From assembly GCA_027315365.1 (NCBI GenBank), contig DAHUYF010000193.1:1-64000 (forward strand): a DNA stretch of 64,000 nucleotides, in the 5' to 3' direction. A model generated the notes under the pieces. It was not told the DNA's origin. It worked only from the letters and a program-made list of their open reading frames with translations, and ran no database searches. This document shows, one piece after another, positions 44,433 to 53,830 of this stretch (positions within the stretch are counted from its first letter, which is position 1; each line of letters opens with the position of its first letter). Source of the DNA: Rhodospirillales bacterium. GTDB lineage: Bacteria; Pseudomonadota; Alphaproteobacteria; ATCC43930; CGMCC-115725. Made by a program: the position numbers and the translations under genes.

Positions 44433-45172
44433 CGCAGCCTCTCCGGCACCGCCGCGCGGTCGAGGAAGAAGCGCAGCCGGCCGGCCGGGCGGAGCCGCGC
44501 CGAGGGCAGATCGTCGCCCGCGAGGAGCCGCGACAGGATTGCGCGCTTCTCGCGGCCGGCGACGAGGAAAGCCGCTTCGCGGCTGCTGTCGAGTGCGGGA
44601 TAGGTCAGCGTGATGCGCGGCACGAAGGGCGCGATCGGCGTCTCGCTCACCGCGCGGACCCAGCGCACGCGCTCGTCGAGCACGGGGCTGCCGGGAAAGA
44701 GCGACGCGACGTGCCCGTCCGGTCCGAGACCGAGCAGGCTGACGTCGAAGAGCGGCCGGTCCGCAAGCAGCACCGCGCCGCCATACCAGGCCTGCAATTC
44801 GCGCTCGTAGGCGGCGGCGGCTTCCTCCGGCGAGGCGCCGCCGGTCGGCATCGGATGGACGGCGGCGGGCGGCACCGGTGTATCCGCCAGCAGCGCATCG
44901 CGCACCATGGCGAAATTGCTGTCGGCATGATCCCGCGGCACGAAGCGCTCGTCGCCCCAGAACCAATGCACCCGTTCCCAGGGAACGCGATCGCGACAGG
45001 GCGGTTGCGCCAGCAGATGGTAGAGCCGGCGCGGCGTGCTGCCGCCGGAGAGCGCCACGGAAAAGCGTCCGGTCGACGCAGCCATCGAAGCAACGAGCCA
45101 TTCCGCCACGCGCCGGGCCAGCGCCTCGGGGTCGGCGAGGATCTCGATCTCGGCCTGGTCGATGGCGCTCAT
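44429..45172 (-). CDS. pgl: 6-phosphogluconolactonase
   Basis: This 247-residue DevB/SOL-type lactonase hydrolyses 6-phosphogluconolactone, the product of Zwf. Motifs are VALSGGSTPRRLYHLL for phosphate binding, FWGDERFVP, and GLGPDGHVASLFPGSP with the catalytic His. The gene sits two genes after zwf in the same operon, and both ends overlap neighbours (ATGA). Confidence 0.95.
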   Translation of the reverse strand: MSAIDQAEIEILADPEALARRVAEWLVASMAASTGRFSVALSGGSTPRRLYHLLAQPPCRDRVPWERVHWFWGDERFVPRDHADSNFAMVRDALLADTPVPPAAVHPMPTGGASPEEAAAAYERELQAWYGGAVLLADRPLFDVSLLGLGPDGHVASLFPGSPVLDERVRWVRAVSETPIAPFVPRITLTYPALDSSREAAFLVAGREKRAILSRLLAGDDLPSARLRPAGRLRFFLDRAAVPERLR

Positions 45173-45840
45173 GACCGGCACCGACCGGCGCGGATGGCGG
45201 CGATGGCGGCGGCGTAATCGGCGGCGCGGAAGATCGCCGTGCCGGCGACGATGGCGTCGGCGCCGGCCGCGATCGCCGCCCCGGCATGGGCGCAGTCCTG
45301 CCCGCCATCGACCTCGAGCACGGGATCGAGCGCTCGCTCGCGGCAGAGATGCCGCAGCGTGCGAAGCTTGGGCAGCATTTCCGGCAGGAAGGCCTGGCCG
45401 CCGAAGCCGGGATTGACGGTCATCACCAGCACCACGTCGCAGAGATGCAGCACATGCTCGATGAAGGCGATCGGGCTGGCGGGATCGAGCACCGCACCGG
45501 CCTTGCACCCGAGCTCTCGGATGCGCGACAGAACACGGTGGAGATGCACGGTCGAGGACGGTTCCGCCTGCACCAGCAGATGATCGGCGCCGGCGGCGGC
45601 GAACGCCTCGATATAGCGCTCGGGCTCGACGATCATGAGATGCACGTCGAGGGGCTTGCGCGTCGCGCGGCGCACCGCCTCGACCACCACCGGCCCCAGC
45701 GTGATGTTGGGCACGAAGCGGCCGTCCATCACGTCGACATGGATCCAGTCGGCGCCGGCGGCGTCGACGGCGCGGACCTCCTCGGCGAGACGGCCGAAAT
45801 CGGCGGCGAGGATCGAGGGTGCGACCACGACCGGCCTCAT
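45169..45840 (-). CDS. rpe: Ribulose-phosphate 3-epimerase
   Basis: This 223-residue TIM-barrel enzyme interconverts ribulose 5-phosphate and xylulose 5-phosphate. All family motifs are seen: SILAADFGRL, HVDVMDGRFVPNITLGP with metal-binding His and Asp, HLMIVEP, MTVNPGFGGQAF, and EVDGG. Both ends overlap neighbours by four bases within the pentose-phosphate operon. Confidence 0.95.
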   Translation of the reverse strand: MRPVVVAPSILAADFGRLAEEVRAVDAAGADWIHVDVMDGRFVPNITLGPVVVEAVRRATRKPLDVHLMIVEPERYIEAFAAAGADHLLVQAEPSSTVHLHRVLSRIRELGCKAGAVLDPASPIAFIEHVLHLCDVVLVMTVNPGFGGQAFLPEMLPKLRTLRHLCRERALDPVLEVDGGQDCAHAGAAIAAGADAIVAGTAIFRAADYAAAIAAIRAGRCRS

Positions 45841-46694
45841 CGCGCCGCCCCCGCCGCGCCGAGCACGAAACGCTCGATCGCCTTGGCGAAGCCCTCCGTT
45901 TCATTATCGTCGGTGACGAGATCGGCTGCCGCCTTCACCTCGGCGCCGGCATTGCCCATGGCGATGCCGAGGCCGCTCTCGCGGAACATCAGGATGTCGT
46001 TGGGCATGTCGCCGATGGTGACGATCTCGGCCGTGGGCACCGACAGCAGGCGGGAGAGCGTGCGCACCACCATGCCCTTGTTGGCCGCGGGATGGGTGAC
46101 GTCGAGGTAATAGGGCTGCGAGCGCGCCGCCGAGGCACCGTCGCCGAGGGAGTCCCGCAGCGCGCGCTCGGCCTGCGCCACGCGCTCGTGATCATCGCTG
46201 ACGCCCACGATCTTGACTGCGCGCTCGAGCGCCGCGCCGAGATCGGCGGTCACCGTCGGCGGAAACTTCACGGTCCAGGCTTCGCGCGCGACATGCGGCG
46301 CGTCGGCATCGCGTATCAGCCACTCCCGCGCATCATAAACCCAGACGTCGAGCCCGGCCGCCTCGAGCTGCGCCGCCGCGCGCCGGGCGATGTCGGGATC
46401 GAGCGAGCGGCACTCGATGACGGCAAGATCAGGCGCGGCGACGACGCCGCCGTTGAAGCCCGCGAGCGGCGCCGCCAGCGCCAGCGGCTCGACCAGCATG
46501 GACATGCCGCGCGGCGGTCGGCCGCTGGTGATGGCGAAGGCGATCCCCGCCGCCTTCAGCGCCTGAACCGCTTGCCGCGCCCGCGGTGTCAGCCGCTTTT
46601 CCTCGGTGACCAGCGTGCCATCGACATCGGCGAGGACCAGCGACACCGTCGGCGCGCGGCGCGGCGCACGCGCGCCGCTGCGAGCCGCGCTCAT
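45837..46694 (-). CDS. Cof-type HAD hydrolase (paralogue 2)
   Basis: This is a 285-residue HAD phosphatase of the Cof type with motif [16 protein letters not shown] near residue 20, a type IIB cap and motif [13 protein letters not shown]. It aligns along its length with the other HAD protein of the operon (for example [10 protein letters not shown] and IAMGNA occur in both). The two are paralogues kept in one operon, perhaps with different sugar-phosphate substrates. The stop overlaps the rpe start; the start overlaps the zwf stop. Confidence 0.88.
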   Translation of the reverse strand: MSAARSGARAPRRAPTVSLVLADVDGTLVTEEKRLTPRARQAVQALKAAGIAFAITSGRPPRGMSMLVEPLALAAPLAGFNGGVVAAPDLAVIECRSLDPDIARRAAAQLEAAGLDVWVYDAREWLIRDADAPHVAREAWTVKFPPTVTADLGAALERAVKIVGVSDDHERVAQAERALRDSLGDGASAARSQPYYLDVTHPAANKGMVVRTLSRLLSVPTAEIVTIGDMPNDILMFRESGLGIAMGNAGAEVKAAADLVTDDNETEGFAKAIERFVLGAAGAAR

Positions 46695-48226
46695 TGCCCG
46701 CCCAGCGGCCGCCAGCGCCGCCCGTCCCGCTGCAGCAGCAGGTCCGCCTCGGCCGGCCCTTCGCTGCCGGCGGGGTATTGCGGCAGCGCCGAGCGGGCAG
46801 CCCGCGCCCAGGCGTCGAGCGCGGGCTGCACCACGCCCCAGCCCGCCTCGATGTTGTCGGCGCGCTGGAACAGCAGGGCATCGCCGATCATCGCGTCGTA
46901 GATCAGGGTCTCGTAGCCGGTGCTGGGCTTGCCGTCGAAATAATCATGGTAGTCGAAGCGCATCTCGACACCGCCGGTATGCACATTCGGACCCGGCACC
47001 TTGGCATTGAAGCGCAGCCAGACGCCTTCTTCCGGCTGGATCGCCAGCACCATGTCGTTGGGCGCCAGCCGCTCGATCGGCGTGTCGCGGAAGATGGTGA
47101 AGGGCGCCTGCTTGAACTGGATCACCACCTCGCTGCGCCGGCGCGCCAGCGCCTTGCCGGTGCGGAGATAGAAGGGCACGCCCGCCCACCGCCAATTGTC
47201 GATCATCAGCTTGAGCGCGACATAGGTCTCGGTGGCGGAGTCCGGCGCCACGTCGGGCGAGCGACGATAGGCCTCGATCCGCCGATCGCCGACGACGCCT
47301 TCGCCATATTGCGCACGAACGACATTGCGCAGCGCGTCCTCGGCCCCGAGGGGATGCACGCAGTCCAGCACCTTCACCTTCTCCGTGCGCACGGCATCGG
47401 CGTCGAAGCAGGTCGGCGGCTCCATCGCGGCAAGCGTGAGGAGCTGGAAAAGATGGTTCGGCACCATGTCGCGCAGCGTCCCGGTGCTGTCGTAGAAGCG
47501 CCCGCGGTGCTCGACCCCCAGCGTCTCGGCGACCGTGATCTGGACGTGGTCGACATGGTCGCGGTTCCACAGCGGCTCGAACAAGCCGTTAGCGAAGCGC
47601 AGCACCATGATGTTCTGCACCGTTTCCTTGCCGAGATAATGATCGATGCGATAGACCTGCCGCTCCTCCAGAACCTGCAGAATTTCCCGGTTGAGCCGCT
47701 GCGCCGACGGCAGATCGCTGCCGAACGGCTTTTCGATGATGACGCGCCGCCAGGCGCCGTCCTGCTCGCGGACGAGGCCGGCGGCGGCGAGGCGCAGCAC
47801 CACCGGGGCGAAGAGGCCGGCGGGCGTGGCGAGATAGAAAAGGCGATTCTGCGCGCTGCCCTGGGCAGCGCCGATCTTTTCGAGCCGCCGCGCCAGCCGC
47901 TCGTAGGTCGCGGGGTCGTCCAGCTCGCCGGCGACATAGTGAACGCGTTCGGCGAGCCAGCGCCAGTCCTCGGCGGCGAAATCCGGCAGCCCTTCGGCGA
48001 GGCCGCGGCGGAAATCAGCCTCCTCCATCGCCGCGCGGGCGACGCCGATCACGGCGAAGCGCTCCGGCAGCAGTCGGGAGCGCCGCAGATTGCACAGCGA
48101 GGGGATCAGCAGACGGCGGGTGAGATCGCCCGAGGCGCCGAAGATGACCAGCGTGCAGGGGGGCGCCGGCTGGGCGGCGCGATGCCGCGCCTCAGTCACG
48201 AGCGGCGCCGGCGGGCGGCTCGACAT
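46691..48226 (-). CDS. zwf: Glucose-6-phosphate 1-dehydrogenase
   Basis: This 511-residue enzyme oxidises glucose 6-phosphate to 6-phosphogluconolactone. The nucleotide motif is [16 protein letters not shown] near residue 29, and the substrate-binding signature [12 protein letters not shown] carries the active-site residues. The C-terminal domain contains PYFLRTGKAL-like [11 protein letters not shown]. The annotated start lies 35 bp inside the gnd 3' end; a slightly shorter N-terminus is possible because the first 20 residues are not conserved. Confidence 0.95.
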   Translation of the reverse strand: MSSRPPAPLVTEARHRAAQPAPPCTLVIFGASGDLTRRLLIPSLCNLRRSRLLPERFAVIGVARAAMEEADFRRGLAEGLPDFAAEDWRWLAERVHYVAGELDDPATYERLARRLEKIGAAQGSAQNRLFYLATPAGLFAPVVLRLAAAGLVREQDGAWRRVIIEKPFGSDLPSAQRLNREILQVLEERQVYRIDHYLGKETVQNIMVLRFANGLFEPLWNRDHVDHVQITVAETLGVEHRGRFYDSTGTLRDMVPNHLFQLLTLAAMEPPTCFDADAVRTEKVKVLDCVHPLGAEDALRNVVRAQYGEGVVGDRRIEAYRRSPDVAPDSATETYVALKLMIDNWRWAGVPFYLRTGKALARRRSEVVIQFKQAPFTIFRDTPIERLAPNDMVLAIQPEEGVWLRFNAKVPGPNVHTGGVEMRFDYHDYFDGKPSTGYETLIYDAMIGDALLFQRADNIEAGWGVVQPALDAWARAARSALPQYPAGSEGPAEADLLLQRDGRRWRPLGGQ

Positions 48227-49184
48227 GGCCGCCGAACATGTGCCGCATCGCCGAGAGCAGCTTCTCGGCGAAGCCGTTCTCGCGGCGCGAGCGGAAGCGC
48301 GCGTAAAGCGCCGCCGACAGCACGTTGGCCGGCACCGCCTCCTCGATCGCCGCCATCATCGTCCAGCGGCCTTCGCCGGAATCCTCGACGAAGCCGGAAT
48401 ATCCGGCGAGCGCGGGATCGTCGGCGAGCGCCGTGGCGCTGAGGTCGAGAAGCCAGGAAGAGATGACGCTGCCGCGCCGCCACACCTCGGCGATGTCGGC
48501 GAGATCGAGGGTATAGCGCTGCGCCGCCGGCAGGGTCTCCGCGCCCGCGTTGCGCAGGATGTCGAACCCCTCGGCATAGGCCTGCATCAGCCCGTATTCG
48601 ATGCCGTTATGCACCATCTTGACGAAATGGCCGGCGCCGTTCGGACCGCAATGGAGATATCCCCGCTCGACGCGGGGATCGCGCCCGTCGCGCCCAGGCG
48701 TGCGCGCGATGTCGCCGGCGCCCGGAGCGAGCGCGGCGAGGATCGGGTCGAGGCGCTCGACCGGCTCCTTGTCGCCGCCGATCATCATGCAATAGCCGCG
48801 CTCCAGTCCCCAGACGCCGCCGCTGGTGCCGACATCGAGGTAATGGATGCGGCGGGCGGCGAGCGCGGCGGCGCGGCTGATGTCGTCCTTGTAGAAGGAA
48901 TTGCCGCCGTCGATGACGATGTCGCCGGGTGCCAGCAACTCGCCCAGCCGCGTCATCGTCTGACCGGTGATTTCGCCCGCCGGCAGCATCACCCAGATCG
49001 CTCGCGGCTTGTCGAGCCGGGCAACGAGATCGGCGAGATCGGCGGCGGCGACGGCGCCTTCGCGCGCCAGGGTCTGCATCGCCTTCGCGTCGCGGTCGAA
49101 CACCACGCAGTGGTGGCCGTGGCGCGTCAGCCGCCGCACGATGTTGCCGCCCATACGTCCCAAACCGATGACACCGAGCTGCAT
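48192..49184 (-). CDS. gnd: 6-phosphogluconate dehydrogenase, decarboxylating (short form)
   Basis: This 330-residue enzyme is of the short 6PGDH class (long forms have about 470 residues). It has the [13 protein letters not shown] Rossmann motif, [29 protein letters not shown] and the catalytic [21 protein letters not shown]. The acidic residues after the second strand (FDRDAK) hint at NAD+ rather than NADP+ preference, as reported for several short forms; this is inference. It is the second gene of the operon, 20 bp after tal-pgi. Confidence 0.93.
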   Translation of the reverse strand: MQLGVIGLGRMGGNIVRRLTRHGHHCVVFDRDAKAMQTLAREGAVAAADLADLVARLDKPRAIWVMLPAGEITGQTMTRLGELLAPGDIVIDGGNSFYKDDISRAAALAARRIHYLDVGTSGGVWGLERGYCMMIGGDKEPVERLDPILAALAPGAGDIARTPGRDGRDPRVERGYLHCGPNGAGHFVKMVHNGIEYGLMQAYAEGFDILRNAGAETLPAAQRYTLDLADIAEVWRRGSVISSWLLDLSATALADDPALAGYSGFVEDSGEGRWTMMAAIEEAVPANVLSAALYARFRSRRENGFAEKLLSAMRHMFGGHVEPPAGAARD

Positions 49185-49204
49185 CGTCCTCTCCTCGCCA
49201 GGCT

Positions 49205-52051
49205 TTACGACAGGCTGCGCCGCACCGCCCCCTGCAGCCGCGTCAGGCCGGCGGCCACGTCGGGTCCGAGATGGATGCGCAAGGCGCGGCGCCCGCGCTC
49301 GGCAAGCACGTCAAGGTCGCCGCGCGCCTGCGCCGCCTCGACGACGCCGAAGGTGTAGCGCCGCTCGGGGATGGCAATGTCGGCCGCATCCTCGCCGGTG
49401 ATCTGCAGGAACACGCCGGAATTTGGCCCGCCCTTGTAGGCCTGGCCGGTCGAGTGCAGGAAGCGCGGGCCGAATCCGACGCAGGTGGCGACGCGCTTGC
49501 GGTCGCGGATCAGGAGGCGCATCGCCTGCAGCGCCTGGTGATGGCGCTCGCTGCGCTCGATATAGGCGAGCAGCGCGCAATAATCACCCGGCCGCAGCCG
49601 CGCCAGGTGCGCCGCAAGCCAGGCCTCGAGCGAGCGCTCGCGCGCCGCGCCGGAAAGCGCCTCGGCGTTGCGCGCATCGGCAAAGAGCGCGATGCCGCGA
49701 TCCTCGAAGACCGGCGTCTCCGGCGGCAGGCGGCCGGACTTCTCATAGGCGGCGGTGAGTTCGCGCGTCTTGACCTTGCTCGCCTCGACATCGGGCTGGT
49801 CGAAGGGGTTGATGCCGATGACCGCGCCAGCCACCGCGGTCGCCATCTCCCAGCGGAAGAATTCCTGGCCGAGATGAAGACGCTCGGTGACGGTGACGCG
49901 CAGCACCGGATGGCCGGCGCGTTCGAGCGCGGCCAGCGCCGCCTCCTGGGTGTCATCGGCCTCGCCGGCAAGCCGCAGGTGGGCGAAGAGCCGGTCGCCG
50001 CCGTAGCATTCGGGCGGCCCCAGCGTCTCGCCATCGACCGGGATCAGCCCCTTGCCGTCCTTGCCGGTCGACTCCGCCAGCAGCTGCTCCAGCCAAGCGC
50101 CGATATCGGCGATCCCCGGCGTCGTCGTGATCGTCACCTTGTCGCGGCCGGACCGGGCGGCAAGACCGAGGACGAGCCCCAGCACCGCGCCTGGATTCTC
50201 CTCCGGCGGCACGCTCTCGCCGCAGGAACGCACCATGCGTCGCGTCGCCTCGATCAGCCGCCGGAGATCGAGCCCCATCACCGCCGCCGGCACCAGGCCG
50301 AAATCCGACAACACGGAATAGCGCCCGCCGATGCTGGGCAGCCCGAAGCAGATGCGGCGGAAGCCCAGCCGCTCGGCCGTCTGCTGCAGCGCCGAGCCGG
50401 GATCGGTGATGGCGATGAAATGCTGCCCCGCCCGATCGCCGCCGAGCGCTTGGTCGGTGCGGGCGAAGAAATGGCGCAGCAGGATGTCGGGCTCGAGCGT
50501 CGAGCCGGATTTGCTCGACACGATGAACAGCGTGCGGGCGGGATCGATGCGGCGCTCGACGGCGCGGATCTGCGCGGGGTCGGTGGAATCGAGCACGAGC
50601 AGCTCGGGATGGCCCGACTGGCGGCCGAAGCTGGCGGCAAGCACCTCGGGACCCAGGCTGGAGCCGCCCATCCCGAGCAGCAGCGCATGGGAGAAGCCGC
50701 CGCGGCGGACGTCCTCGCCGAGCGCCACGAGTTCGTCGAGCCGCCCCTGCTGGGCGGCGACGATGTCGAGCCAGCCGAGCCAGCGCGCCTCGTCGCCGCC
50801 GGTCCACAGCCGTGCGTCGCGCGCCCAAAGGCGGCGAAGATCGCCGCCCTGCCGCCAGCGCTGCAGCGCGTCGTCGAGCGCTTGGCGCAGCGGCGCCGGC
50901 AGCGCCGCCTGCTGCCCGTCGAGCCGGTCACGCAACAGCGCGCGGCGCTTGCCCGCCACGGCGGCCAACAGCTTGTCCGCGGCCTCGACGAAGAGTCGCA
51001 CGCCCTCCTCCAGCAGTCCGGCGGTGACCTGGTCGATGGCAATGCCGCCGCGCGCCAGCGCCGCCATCGCGCGCTCGGCTTCGTCGACTCCTTCTGCGAG
51101 GCTCGCGCGCGGACGCCCATGATCGCGGAACGCCTCCAAAGTCGCCAGCGGCATGGTGTTGACGGTATCGGGGCCGATCAGCTCCTCGACATAGAGCACG
51201 TCGCGATAGGCGGGATTCTTCGCCCCGGTACTCGCCCAGAGCAGGCGCTGCGGCTGCGCCCCCTTGGCGCGCAGCGCCTCCCAACGTGGGCCGGCGAAGC
51301 GCCGCTGGTAGCGGCGATAGGCGAGCTTGGCGTTGGCGATGGCGATCTTGCCGCGGAGGTCCGCGAGCAGCGCCGTGCCGCCATCAGCCTTGGCCAGGCG
51401 CTCCTCGATCAGGCGGTCAACGGCGGTGTCGATGCGGCTGACGAAGAAGCTGGCGACGCTGGCGAGCCGCGCCGGGTCGCCGCCCCCGGCGACGAACTGC
51501 TCGACACCACCGAGATAGGCATCCACCACCTGTTCATACACCTGCTGCGAGAACAGCAACGTGATGTTGATGTTGATACCCTCGCCGAGCAGCTGGCGGA
51601 TGGCCGGCAGGCCTGCCGCGGTCGCCGGCACCTTCACCAGCAGATTGTCGCGGCCGACGGCGCGCCATAGCCGCCGCGCCTCGGCGAGGGTGGCGGCGGT
51701 GTCATGTGCGTGGTAAGGCGAAACCTCCAGGCTGACAAAGCCGTCGCGCCGCGCGCTCGCCTCATAGACCGGGCGCAGCTGTTCGGCCGCGTTCTGGATG
51801 TCGGCAACCGCCAGCCGCTCGTAGAGCGCGCCCACATCGAGATCGCCGCTTTCCTCCGACGCCTGGAGCGCGGCGTCGTAATCGCCGCTACCGCCGATCG
51901 CCTTCTCGAAGATGGTCGGATTGGAAGTGATGCCGCGCAGCCCGTCCTGATCGATCAGCCGCGTCAGGCTGCCGTCGGCGATGAAGCGCCGCGCCAGGAA
52001 ATCGAGCCATACCGACTGACCGTATTCCGCCAGCGCCTTTAGCGCATTCAT
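49205..52051 (-). CDS. tal-pgi: Bifunctional transaldolase / glucose-6-phosphate isomerase
   Basis: This is a 948-residue fusion. Residues 1 to about 360 are a transaldolase barrel, with [12 protein letters not shown] and the Schiff-base Lys in [16 protein letters not shown]. Residues of about 400-948 are phosphoglucose isomerase, with [26 protein letters not shown] and GQEFFRWE. One polypeptide thus links the non-oxidative pentose phosphate branch to glucose 6-phosphate. The ATG at 52051 was chosen over a frame open to 52183, because transaldolase homology begins at once and GAAGGA precedes it. It is the first gene of the nine-gene operon. Confidence 0.95.
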   Translation of the reverse strand: MNALKALAEYGQSVWLDFLARRFIADGSLTRLIDQDGLRGITSNPTIFEKAIGGSGDYDAALQASEESGDLDVGALYERLAVADIQNAAEQLRPVYEASARRDGFVSLEVSPYHAHDTAATLAEARRLWRAVGRDNLLVKVPATAAGLPAIRQLLGEGININITLLFSQQVYEQVVDAYLGGVEQFVAGGGDPARLASVASFFVSRIDTAVDRLIEERLAKADGGTALLADLRGKIAIANAKLAYRRYQRRFAGPRWEALRAKGAQPQRLLWASTGAKNPAYRDVLYVEELIGPDTVNTMPLATLEAFRDHGRPRASLAEGVDEAERAMAALARGGIAIDQVTAGLLEEGVRLFVEAADKLLAAVAGKRRALLRDRLDGQQAALPAPLRQALDDALQRWRQGGDLRRLWARDARLWTGGDEARWLGWLDIVAAQQGRLDELVALGEDVRRGGFSHALLLGMGGSSLGPEVLAASFGRQSGHPELLVLDSTDPAQIRAVERRIDPARTLFIVSSKSGSTLEPDILLRHFFARTDQALGGDRAGQHFIAITDPGSALQQTAERLGFRRICFGLPSIGGRYSVLSDFGLVPAAVMGLDLRRLIEATRRMVRSCGESVPPEENPGAVLGLVLGLAARSGRDKVTITTTPGIADIGAWLEQLLAESTGKDGKGLIPVDGETLGPPECYGGDRLFAHLRLAGEADDTQEAALAALERAGHPVLRVTVTERLHLGQEFFRWEMATAVAGAVIGINPFDQPDVEASKVKTRELTAAYEKSGRLPPETPVFEDRGIALFADARNAEALSGAARERSLEAWLAAHLARLRPGDYCALLAYIERSERHHQALQAMRLLIRDRKRVATCVGFGPRFLHSTGQAYKGGPNSGVFLQITGEDAADIAIPERRYTFGVVEAAQARGDLDVLAERGRRALRIHLGPDVAAGLTRLQGAVRRSLS

Positions 52052-52183
52052 TCGGACATCCTTCGTCTTGCGGTCGTACGCCGCCGCCGATCCGCGGCCG
52101 ACGGTCCCGCCGCCACCTCGCCCCGGCGAAGACAAACGGCGCGGAGGCAGGTTCCTCCCCATCGGCGGCCGGGGGCCGGGCAA

Positions 52184-52438
52184 CTATTGCAGGAGCCGGT
52201 CGCAGCCGTACCGATGGGCGAGGAGGCAATCGTCGAGCCGGCTCTGCCCGATCAGCTGGAATGCCAGCCACAGGCCGAGGGCGCCGACGATGATGACGGC
52301 GACGATGCCCGCCCGCGTCACCGCGTCATTGTCATAATCGCGCTCGGCCTGCCGCGCCGCCCGGTCCGAGTCCGGCCGCCGGCTCAGCAGCGGGTGAAGA
52401 CGCTCGAGCCGTTCGAGCCACCTGGTCTCGGCGGTCAC
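52184..52438 (-). CDS. Small single-span membrane protein, unknown
   Basis: This is an 84-residue protein with a charged N-terminal half (residues 1-40) and one hydrophobic helix (AGIVAVIIVGALGLWLAFQLIG, about residues 43-64). A short Cys-containing tail follows (LDDCLLAHRYGCDRLLQ). The GTG start overlaps the stop of the Hfq-like gene (GTGA), so the two are coupled. I do not recognise a family. Confidence 0.6.
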   Translation of the reverse strand: MTAETRWLERLERLHPLLSRRPDSDRAARQAERDYDNDAVTRAGIVAVIIVGALGLWLAFQLIGQSRLDDCLLAHRYGCDRLLQ

Positions 52439-52701
52439 GAGCCCGGCGGGCGCGGCGCCGGATCGCCGGCGGCCGGCGCGAGCCCCCCCGCGGCGGCGCG
52501 CAAATCCATCGGCTGCGCCGGGACGATGGCGGCGATGGCGTGCTTGTAGATCAGCATGGCGCGGCCATTATCGACGATCAGCAGCGTGAAGCCGTCCTCT
52601 CCGGCGATCGTGCCGGTGATGCGCGTGCCGCCGGTGAGATAGATCGAGAGCGGCGGCCGCTCCGCCTGGGCCGTCTGCATGAAAGATGATTGCAATCCCA
52701 T
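52435..52701 (-). CDS. Divergent Hfq (Sm-like RNA chaperone) homologue
   Basis: This 88-residue protein aligns with Hfq over its first 60 residues. LQSSF corresponds to the Hfq LQDxF start, SIYLTGGTRITGTI to Sm1, DGFTLLI to the F42 strand, and LIYKHAIAAIVPAQP to the invariant Sm2 YKHAI motif. The proximal-face Gln, Phe, Lys and His are kept. The Asp after Gln is Ser, and the rim arginine cluster is reduced. A 20-residue Pro/Ala tail follows. Starting at MGLQSSF (52701) places LQ where Hfq has it. The gene context (small membrane protein, LysR) is not that of canonical hfq, so it is probably a second copy. Confidence 0.75.
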   Translation of the reverse strand: MGLQSSFMQTAQAERPPLSIYLTGGTRITGTIAGEDGFTLLIVDNGRAMLIYKHAIAAIVPAQPMDLRAAAGGLAPAAGDPAPRPPGS

Positions 52702-52877
52702 TGCTCGCCCCCGCCCTTGCCGACGCCGCCGAAGCCCGTTCCCATCCGATGCTAGGAGAGACGAGCGCGGCGTATCCCCGCGGCCCACCCGACCGAACGA
52801 TCGTTCCGGCGAACCTAGAGGATTCCGGTCGGCGGCGCGATCCTCACGGGTTGCAGCTGCGTCTCCTGGCTCGCCCG

Positions 52878-53750
52878 TCACGCCCCGCTCTCCCAGGTCC
52901 GCTGCAACTGCGTGCCGCTGACCAGGATCGCCGCGGCGAGCTCGGCGGCGGGTCCGCGCGGCGCGCGGGCCGCTTCGAGCAGAACGAATTCCACCCAGCC
53001 GAGATCGGGCAAGCCGTGGCCGCCCGCCACCTCCGCCAAGCCCGGCGGCATCAGCCCGGCGGCAACGACGGTGACGCCGAGCCCCGCCAGCGCCGCGGCG
53101 CGCAGGCCGCTGAGGCTGCCGCTGGTGCAGACGATGCGCCAGGGGCGGCCGTGCCGCTCCAGCGCCGCGAGCGCGATCTCGCGCGTGACGCTGGGCGGCG
53201 GGTAGAGGATCAGCGGTACCGGCGCCGCGGCGTCGAGGCACCGCGGGTCACCGGACACCCAGACCAGCCGATCCTGCCAGACCAGGCGCCCGCGCTCCTC
53301 GCCGGGACGCCGCTTGGCGCAGACGAGATCGAGCTCGCCGCGCTCGAGCTTCTGATAGAGCTCGCCGCTCAATCCGACGGTCAGCTCGACATCGACGCGC
53401 GGGTGGGCGCGCACGAAATCGCGCAGCAGTCGCGGCAGGCGCGAGGCGACGAAATCCTCCGAGGTGCCGAAGCGCAGTCGCCCGCGCAGCTCGGAGCCGG
53501 CGAAATAATGCTCCGCCCGTTCGGTCGCCGCCAGGATGCTCTGGGCGAATTCGATCATCGCCTCGCCATCGGCGGTCGTCGCCACCGAATGGGTATCGCG
53601 GATAAGGAGGCGGCGGCGCGCCTGCGCCTCCAGCTTGCGGATGTGCTGGCTGACGGTCGATTGCCGCAGGCCGAGCCGCGTGGCCGCCTGGGTAAAGCTC
53701 CGGGTCTGGGCCACGGCCAGGAAGGTGCGCAGCAGGATGGGATCAAGCAT
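52878..53750 (-). CDS. LysR-family transcriptional regulator
   Basis: This is a 290-residue regulator. The N-terminal helix-turn-helix spans residues 3-60 (LLRTFLAVAQTRSFTQAATRLGLRQSTVSQHIRKLE), and the C-terminal effector domain contains GELDLVCAKRRPGEERG and the GLGVTVVAAGL strand. It is divergent from a bile-acid-symporter-like gene, and an LTTR-type dyad lies between them, so it probably controls that transporter. The effector is unknown. Confidence 0.92.
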   Translation of the reverse strand: MLDPILLRTFLAVAQTRSFTQAATRLGLRQSTVSQHIRKLEAQARRRLLIRDTHSVATTADGEAMIEFAQSILAATERAEHYFAGSELRGRLRFGTSEDFVASRLPRLLRDFVRAHPRVDVELTVGLSGELYQKLERGELDLVCAKRRPGEERGRLVWQDRLVWVSGDPRCLDAAAPVPLILYPPPSVTREIALAALERHGRPWRIVCTSGSLSGLRAAALAGLGVTVVAAGLMPPGLAEVAGGHGLPDLGWVEFVLLEAARAPRGPAAELAAAILVSGTQLQRTWESGA

Positions 53751-53783
53751 CGTCAGTCATCGTAATTTACAATAACAATAACC

Positions 53784-53804
53784 ATTGTATGCGCTATTCA
53801 CAAT
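53784..53804. promoter_or_regulatory. LTTR box (ATTGT-N11-ACAAT) between LysR and symporter genes
   Basis: A perfect 5-11-5 inverted repeat with the T-N11-A spacing lies in the AT-rich 80-bp divergent region. A second overlapping dyad, ACAATAACCATTGT at 53775-53788, shares the left half. The arrangement suggests recognition and activation sites of the adjacent LysR protein. Confidence 0.55.
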
Positions 53805-53830
53805 AAACGAAAAAGCCGCGACATAGGGGG

